Source: Falsiroseomonas sp050563545 (GTDB lineage: Bacteria > Pseudomonadota > Alphaproteobacteria > Acetobacterales > Acetobacteraceae). Taken from it: DNA of 64,000 nt. The stretch spans positions 218,325 through 282,324 of the forward strand of contig NZ_JBNXUM010000007.1 of assembly GCF_050563545.1 (NCBI RefSeq), given 5' to 3'. Position 1 is the first letter of the stretch. Each line of letters opens with the position of its first letter. A program made the translations under genes and the position numbers. Shown in pieces: positions 59,092 to 64,000 of this stretch. Below the pieces are notes generated by a model. It was not told the DNA's origin. It ran no database searches and saw nothing but the letters and a program-made list of their open reading frames with translations.

Positions 59092-61805
59092 CACGGCTCT
59101 GCCCAGAAGGTGACGATCGCATGATCGAGCTCGGCAGTCGCTGCGACCTTCTTCCGCATCAGCGTTGTGCCAGGGGCCGCGGGGTGCGCGAAGGCGAGGT
59201 CATCGCGCTCGTATTTCTCTGCGGCCGTCCCCGACGTCCCGGCCGCTACACCCGGCAGGCACAAGCCTGCTCGCATGCCAGACACCGCGGCGGCCAGGAC
59301 GCCTGCAAGCTTCGGCAGCGCTTCGTCTGGTGCTGCGAGCGTGTCGAAGCCAGCGTCGCCTCTGCTGTGCAGCAGTCCCGACTCCACCGTTGGCGGGCCG
59401 CTTACGAGTGCCCCCACGGCGTAGGCATAAAGACAGCGCTGCAGCTCGCGCCCACCGTTCAGCTGTACATCAGGCCTCCGCCTGCCCGTCTTGTAGTCGA
59501 TGACCCGTGCCTGGTCGCCGGTGCCGGAGAGGTCCAGGCGATCGATGCGGCCACCGACCAGTAGCGTTGTCCCAGGCACCGGCACGCTCGCGTTGGGTGC
59601 CCACGGCAGAGGGCGAGACACTGCGAGCGTCCTCCCTCGCGGCGCAGGGCGGTCCGGGTCCTGTCCACTACCGAAGGGCACTTCAACGAAGACCCGCTGG
59701 CCAGGAAGTGCGGGCAGCTGGAAAAGGAGCGCCGCGCTTGCCGTCTCACGGGCCTGCTCCAGCTGGTGCCCCCAGACCCTCGATGGCGGAACCGGATGCG
59801 CAGTTTGCCAGCGCTTCGCGACATCGTCGGCCGATGCCGAGATGGCCGTCAGGATCTCTGCCTCGGTGGCCGAACCGAGCCCCGATCCCTGTTCGAGCCT
59901 GAGGACGGCCTCCTCGAGCACGCCATGGACGAGGTCGCCGAAGGCGCGTGCGTCGAGCCCGAGCGGCTCTTCGTCAGGCTGCGGGGCACGCATACCGAGG
60001 GCATACCGCCAGGTGAACCCGATAGGATTGCGGATCAGGGTGGTCAGGGAGGTGGCGGACTGCACCCGGCCTAGCGCCCTGACGACGGCGGGGTGGTCTG
60101 CGACGGAGAGGCGTCCGTCATGCGCTGTGATTGCATTCTCGTTCCGCCAGTCGTCCCAGCAACCCTGGGCAGCTTGCGCCTCGGGAGTTGCCCTGAAGTC
60201 GTCAGGGCGGGCGAGCATGCGGTCCGGCGAACTCATGGCGTGATCAGGGATGCGAGTCCGGCGTAGGTGCTGCACGGTCACGCTGGAAATGAGCGGGCTC
60301 CGCCCAAGCTTGCGGCCGTCCGGGCCCCGCCTACTGAAGGACCTTGCTACGACGGCGGCACCGGATCCCCCAATTGCGTCGAAGCTTGCGCGGTCCGCCT
60401 GGGTGATCGACGTCTCCTGGGGGCGCAGGTCACCGAGGATGTGGTCCGGCAGCAGCGGATCCTCGTAGGAACCGCGAGGCCAGGACCGCGCATTCAGGCC
60501 CATAAGCCAGCCATGAGGGCGCGGAATCGCTGCCAGCGTGGAGGCAGGCGACCACAGGATGCTTTTTCCCGGGTCGTTGTCGTCGGTCACGCGGAGGGAA
60601 GCCAGTTCGCGATCAAGGGCCGCTGGGTCTGCACGCGTCAAGGCGCGCTTCCAGAGCTCCGCTGCGGGGCCGTCGAGAAGCTTCCCTGCCTCCTGGGCCG
60701 CGTCAGGACCTTCCGCCAGCATTGTAACGAGCGGCACCATGACGTCTCGGATCGGCTTCCGCTCCTCCCCGGAGAGGGCCAGCTCCCACCGTTCCGGCGT
60801 GGATAGCGTGGCATCAGGCTCCAGCGCACGGTGCCAGTCCTGCGGCAGGTCCTTCCGAGGACGCCGATTGTCCTTCAGGCGAGCTAAGAGGCGGCGGACG
60901 CGCTCCTGCGTCAGGCCCCTGAGCAAAATGTCTGCTAGGGCGGCGGCGGCCTGACCATCTGGCGTAAGCAGGGCCGGGCGACCGTGCGCGAAGTGAACAT
61001 CGAGACCGGACTCTTCGGCCAGGGCGGCCATCATGTCGTCGTACGGCGTGGTCGAAGCGGCTGCGATACCGACCCGGTGCGGCCCGACAGTGCCCGCTGC
61101 CAGTGTCTTCCGCGCCCAGCGGAGTGCCTCAATGACTTCGTGCCGAGGTCCGCCGCAGCCGAACGTAAGCACGTCGCTCGCTGGGGTTTGCTTCCCCTCA
61201 ATCTCGATGCCGTGCGAGTTCCGTACCCACGTAGGCACATCGAAGGAGCCTGCGTTCCAGATCACCGGAAGGCTGGGCCGGAGCGCTGCGAGAGCCTTCA
61301 CGAGCGGACGCCAGCACAGGTCGAGGTCCGGCAACCGCCGGAACTCCACCACGCCTACCGTGGCCGGTGCATACCCAAGGCGATGCATGGCGGCGGCAAC
61401 GAGGTCCCGCGGCCGCGCTTTGCCTGGCGGGAGGCGTGCCATGACCTGCGCTTCGACGCGGGCCATAGCTGCGATGCGTGGATGCCTGTCAGCACTGGCT
61501 GCGAGGTTGAGGTCTGCGCGCCAGGCTCTACGGAGTGACGCGACCACGCTGCGCCTGAAGCCTGGAAGGTCGCAGATGGCTGCGAGGTCGCCGAGCGCGG
61601 CCGGTGCCATTGCCCTTAGCGCCTCCCTCACGGCGATTGAGAGGTCGTCCGACGATATGCTGGTCTGGAACCCTCCGGCGAGGCGCTCGGCCAGTCCATG
61701 GACAGGGATGACGCGCGCACCGTGACCGCGATCCGACCTCGCGAGGTCGAGTCGCGCTGCGTCGAGTTCCGCGGCATCTCCGACGACCACTGTCCGCCTG
61801 CTCAT
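59091..61805 (-). CDS. AddB-like PD-(D/E)XK nuclease subunit
   Basis: A 904-residue partner of the helicase downstream. It has no complete Walker A, like the inactive-helicase AddB subunits. The C-terminal nuclease is clear: GGRIDRLDLSG, ARVIDYKTGRRRPD with the D-x-K, and LQRCLYAYAVGAL. No C-terminal Cys cluster is seen, so the Fe-S staple of Bacillus AddB is absent. The start is ATG 61805 (MSRRTVVVGD) with GGAG five bases upstream; the frame is open to 61907. Stop overlaps the start of the AddA-like gene. The N-terminal half (SRRTVVVGD ... LAERLAGG) resembles AddB helical scanning domains. Confidence 0.85.
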   Translation of the reverse strand: MSRRTVVVGDAAELDAARLDLARSDRGHGARVIPVHGLAERLAGGFQTSISSDDLSIAVREALRAMAPAALGDLAAICDLPGFRRSVVASLRRAWRADLNLAASADRHPRIAAMARVEAQVMARLPPGKARPRDLVAAAMHRLGYAPATVGVVEFRRLPDLDLCWRPLVKALAALRPSLPVIWNAGSFDVPTWVRNSHGIEIEGKQTPASDVLTFGCGGPRHEVIEALRWARKTLAAGTVGPHRVGIAAASTTPYDDMMAALAEESGLDVHFAHGRPALLTPDGQAAAALADILLRGLTQERVRRLLARLKDNRRPRKDLPQDWHRALEPDATLSTPERWELALSGEERKPIRDVMVPLVTMLAEGPDAAQEAGKLLDGPAAELWKRALTRADPAALDRELASLRVTDDNDPGKSILWSPASTLAAIPRPHGWLMGLNARSWPRGSYEDPLLPDHILGDLRPQETSITQADRASFDAIGGSGAAVVARSFSRRGPDGRKLGRSPLISSVTVQHLRRTRIPDHAMSSPDRMLARPDDFRATPEAQAAQGCWDDWRNENAITAHDGRLSVADHPAVVRALGRVQSATSLTTLIRNPIGFTWRYALGMRAPQPDEEPLGLDARAFGDLVHGVLEEAVLRLEQGSGLGSATEAEILTAISASADDVAKRWQTAHPVPPSRVWGHQLEQARETASAALLFQLPALPGQRVFVEVPFGSGQDPDRPAPRGRTLAVSRPLPWAPNASVPVPGTTLLVGGRIDRLDLSGTGDQARVIDYKTGRRRPDVQLNGGRELQRCLYAYAVGALVSGPPTVESGLLHSRGDAGFDTLAAPDEALPKLAGVLAAAVSGMRAGLCLPGVAAGTSGTAAEKYERDDLAFAHPAAPGTTLMRKKVAATAELDHAIVTFWAEP

Positions 61806-62067
61806 GCGCGCTCCCCGGCGCCGAGTCATTGCGGCACCACCGGAGCGGAACATTCCACGGAACGCAGACACGATCCAAGCCCGGAATAGTGAACAGGCTC
61901 GCAGCACAAGCTCCGAGGCGCTGATGCCGGTCGGGCTGGACCGGCGAAGCGTAGCGCTGGGCTTCAGATAGCTTCCGTAGTCGCACGCACAGAGGTGATG
62001 GGCTGACCGTGCTCACAACGATTGAGACGCTTCGTTACCGCCGCTGATATGGCGGAGAGCGGATGGG

Positions 62068-62475
62068 GTGAGCAGCCGGGTTCTCAGGGGCGAAGGAGGC
62101 GTACAGCTTCATGCTTGGCAAAATCCCGGCCGCGCGCATCCTCTCGTGCTTGACCTGTCCAGTGGACCAAGAGGAGGCCTAAAGGGCGTCATTTGCGCGC
62201 GGGATGTCTGGCTGTGGCGCGGCGACCTGCTCCGGCATGCGTGCTTTATGGCGCAGACTGGTATCTCGGGCCTGCCCGTGATTCTAAGGCCGGGCCGATT
62301 GGCGGCCGATCTTCGCACGCTCGGCCTTCTCGATTGCCCCCAAACATCTGGAGCAGGTCCATGGGACCTGGCGGACACGAAGGCGGTCCGGCATGTCGCG
62401 TCTCGCTTGCTCATGAGGAGCGAGCAGCTAGAGGCGGTGTTGGGGCGGCGATGGACGCTGTTCTGGTACGAGTGA
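62068..62475 (+). CDS. small unknown protein
   Basis: A 135-residue protein of no family I know. GRAHPLVLDLSSGPRGGLKGVICARDVWLWRGDLLRHACFM has a compact, Trp-containing, protein-like composition, and the C-terminus is helical. The start is GTG 62068; GGATGGG just ahead is a weak ribosome binding site. Convergent with the PLD-type nuclease gene. Could be chance coding in GC-rich DNA, but the internal composition argues for a real gene. Confidence 0.5.
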   Translation: MSSRVLRGEGGVQLHAWQNPGRAHPLVLDLSSGPRGGLKGVICARDVWLWRGDLLRHACFMAQTGISGLPVILRPGRLAADLRTLGLLDCPQTSGAGPWDLADTKAVRHVASRLLMRSEQLEAVLGRRWTLFWYE

Positions 62476-62578
62476 CGGACGCTCCCACCATTTCTCCAGT
62501 CGAGGTGGCCGTAACGCAGCGGAGTCACCATTTTAGCTGCGTCTCTCCGATCAGCTGCGTGCAGAGCAGCAGCTAGCT

Positions 62579-63754
62579 TCATTCCCCGGATACTTTGAAC
62601 CCCAGGTATCGCAGAGCCTTCGCCGACCTTCCGTTGACAGGTGGACACTCGGTCGGCCTCACCGTCCCCGCGAGCTCCAGCGCACAGAACTTCCCAAACA
62701 GCTTAAGCTTTCGACTTGGATCGGAGATTACCGAGAACCGGTCTGGCAACGCCGCGCGACCTCCGCTCGTAAAACGCAACTGCTCAGCAAATGCGTGGAT
62801 GCCTAGCAAACCTGCGGTCAGTTCGTCCTTAATGGCAGACGCCAGAACCTCCGGTGATGCAAACGGTGCGAGAACGCCCTCGACGCCCTCTGCGTACCCC
62901 TCGTCAACTCGCCCGTCCGCCGCGTCGCGCCACTCGCGCCCAAGACGCACTATCTCGTCCCTGCGATTGGAAAAGCTGCGCAGAGGCGCGTCCTTCCAGG
63001 CTTCCTCGAGCACATGCGTGAGACGAAGCCAATTCAAGAACCGGTTTACTCGGAAGGGCGGATCGAGCATCGATACGTCAGAGCGGAAGAGGTCTTCCTC
63101 GGACAGAACGGCATTAACTTCGTCAAATGCAGGTCTGTACTCTTCCTGGATCTGGCGACGAAGTCTCTCCGCGGCGACCTCGGTCACCTTACTGCTTTGC
63201 GCCTCAACACTGATGGACGGGGGCTCGTGCCTGGTCACAGCTCGTGCGATTTCGGAATCGGGATCTGGCCCTTTCCTGCGCGCAGCTAGCCAGGCTTCAC
63301 GGAAAAGTCCCATGGTTCCAGGCGTCAATGGGCGTGCATGTGCCCACAGTGTCTCGAAGATGGCCCGGGCCTGATCCACTGCCTCTTCGTCTTGTGGCTC
63401 GGAGAACCAAGCGACAATCTCACGATTGCTCTGAAACCCCGCATCGGTGAGGTTCGCAGAGCCAACGAGCGCCGCCTCGTCAAATACGTAAAGCTTTGCG
63501 TGAAAGCGGCCTGTGTAGTACCGCACGAAGGTGCGCGGACGTTCTCGCACCGCGTCGAGTGCACTTGGATGAGTCGCTGCGTTGAGCCCGATGAGCAGCC
63601 GGATCGACGCGCCGCGCGTTGCTGCATCCACAAGCGGATCGGGATACGTGAAGTAAGGGGCGGCGAGCAGTAGCTCACTGGACGCCTTGGCCAGTTGCTC
63701 GAAAGCGCCCCGAACAAGATCTCGGCCGTGCCCATTGCTGAGGAGTCTTGCCAT
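62579..63754 (-). CDS. phospholipase D-family nuclease-like protein
   Basis: A 391-residue protein with one HKD motif: GRFHAKLYVFDEAALVGSANLTDAGF holds the HxK, and the GSxN follows, as in Nuc/bfil-type PLD nucleases that act as dimers. LLLAAPYFTYPDPLVDAATRGASIRLLIG opens the domain. The C-terminal ~230 residues have no recognised motif and are helical with charged stretches; they may be a DNA-recognition domain. ATG 63754 has AAGGA four to five bases upstream, so it is preferred over the TTG at 63784. A restriction-type or defence nuclease is likely; phospholipase activity is unlikely. Confidence 0.85.
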   Translation of the reverse strand: MARLLSNGHGRDLVRGAFEQLAKASSELLLAAPYFTYPDPLVDAATRGASIRLLIGLNAATHPSALDAVRERPRTFVRYYTGRFHAKLYVFDEAALVGSANLTDAGFQSNREIVAWFSEPQDEEAVDQARAIFETLWAHARPLTPGTMGLFREAWLAARRKGPDPDSEIARAVTRHEPPSISVEAQSSKVTEVAAERLRRQIQEEYRPAFDEVNAVLSEEDLFRSDVSMLDPPFRVNRFLNWLRLTHVLEEAWKDAPLRSFSNRRDEIVRLGREWRDAADGRVDEGYAEGVEGVLAPFASPEVLASAIKDELTAGLLGIHAFAEQLRFTSGGRAALPDRFSVISDPSRKLKLFGKFCALELAGTVRPTECPPVNGRSAKALRYLGFKVSGE

Positions 63755-64000
63755 CTGTCCTTCCGCTGCTCTGTGGCGGCTCAATGCATTGCGGGACCGG
63801 GTCGATAGTGGACCGTGCCTGCAGATTGCTGCAACTGCGCACTACCGCGTACCTTCGACATACTTGGCCGGTCTGTCCGTACAGCGCGCGACAGTGGGCG
63901 GCTCGCTCGGCCATGGTGGCCTCTTGGCGCGCGACAACCTCGGCAGGCGCCAGAGCTATCGTCATGTGCCGCGCCGAGTCGCGAATAGAGATTGGTGTGG

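Noticed and set aside
63675..63965. Minus-strand frame of 96 codons at the right edge
   Set aside because: Overlaps the start of the PLD nuclease gene; only the first ~20 residues look protein-like, the rest is Arg/Ser/Gln-rich noise.

Overview
The window is 64 kb of GC-rich DNA (roughly 60-65% G+C by eye) with dense, short-spaced genes. It looks like an accessory region of a high-GC proteobacterium, most likely an alphaproteobacterium. The grounds are an IS5-type transposase with alphaproteobacterial character, a DUF6634-like protein next to a soluble FtsH-like ATPase, and an alphaproteobacterial-looking AddAB-like pair. A family-level guess (Acetobacteraceae or Methylobacterium-like) is only a guess. 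I see no rRNA, tRNA, ribosomal-protein or central-metabolism genes and no CRISPR array. The content is nucleases, helicases, proteases, nucleotide-modifying enzymes and toxin-antitoxin pairs, as expected of a defence or genomic island, or a plasmid accessory region.

Layout. (1) 1-1073: end of an IS5-type element and a small membrane protein. (2) 1153-1836: ModA-like binding protein broken by one in-frame amber codon. (3) 1865-11442: a block of exported proteins. A minus-strand overlapping operon encodes a caspase-like protease, a trypsin-like protease and a lipoprotein, followed by a CpXC-zincin metallopeptidase. Divergent to it are a lipoprotein amidohydrolase and a secreted protein of unknown role. 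(4) 11765-18397: a nucleobase/nucleotide block. It holds a poly-glycine protein, a PfkB-nucleoside deoxyribosyltransferase fusion, a QueC-like synthase and a SagB-like oxidoreductase in one tightly overlapping operon. Two unknown small proteins under a striking palindromic operator follow, then an OGG-like DNA glycosylase divergent from a dGTPase. (5) 18578-23586: GIY-YIG protein, PD-(D/E)XK nuclease, two unknowns and an HNH nuclease. (6) 23687-33849: a four-gene operon with ClpB-like unfoldase, radical SAM enzyme, 2090-residue zinc-ribbon/pseudokinase/SF1 helicase/Vsr-like nuclease, and coiled-coil protein. (7) 34085-39703: methyltransferase-HNH fusion, coiled-coil protein, small proteins, lipoprotein, metallophosphoesterase. 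(8) 40038-47234: GHKL ATPase with a C-terminal HELGH motif, soluble FtsH-like protease, DUF6634-like protein, HTH-Dam methyltransferase, ParB-like protein. (9) 47758-53720: a 1385-residue Mrr-TPR-GreA/B-like-PIN protein, then a hicAB pair flanked by two decayed copies of one gene. (10) 53979-63754: AbiEi/AbiEii, an AddA/AddB-like helicase-nuclease pair and a PLD-type nuclease.

How the parts may work together. Two multi-gene assemblies stand out as candidate undescribed systems. In 11765-14616 four overlapping genes join nucleoside chemistry (PfkB plus NDT), QueC-type adenylation chemistry and a SagB-type oxidoreductase to a small protein starting with a glycine run. An OGG-like glycosylase and a dGTPase sit nearby. 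This recalls the accessory enzymes of type IV CBASS, but no CD-NTase is visible. In 23687-33849 a threading ATPase, a radical SAM enzyme, a helicase-nuclease fused to a degenerate kinase and a coiled-coil protein are translated from one transcript with stop-start overlaps. A third, the exported caspase/trypsin/zincin block, looks like an extracytoplasmic proteolytic cascade. Functional roles are inferences from sequence motifs and gene order; no searches could be run.
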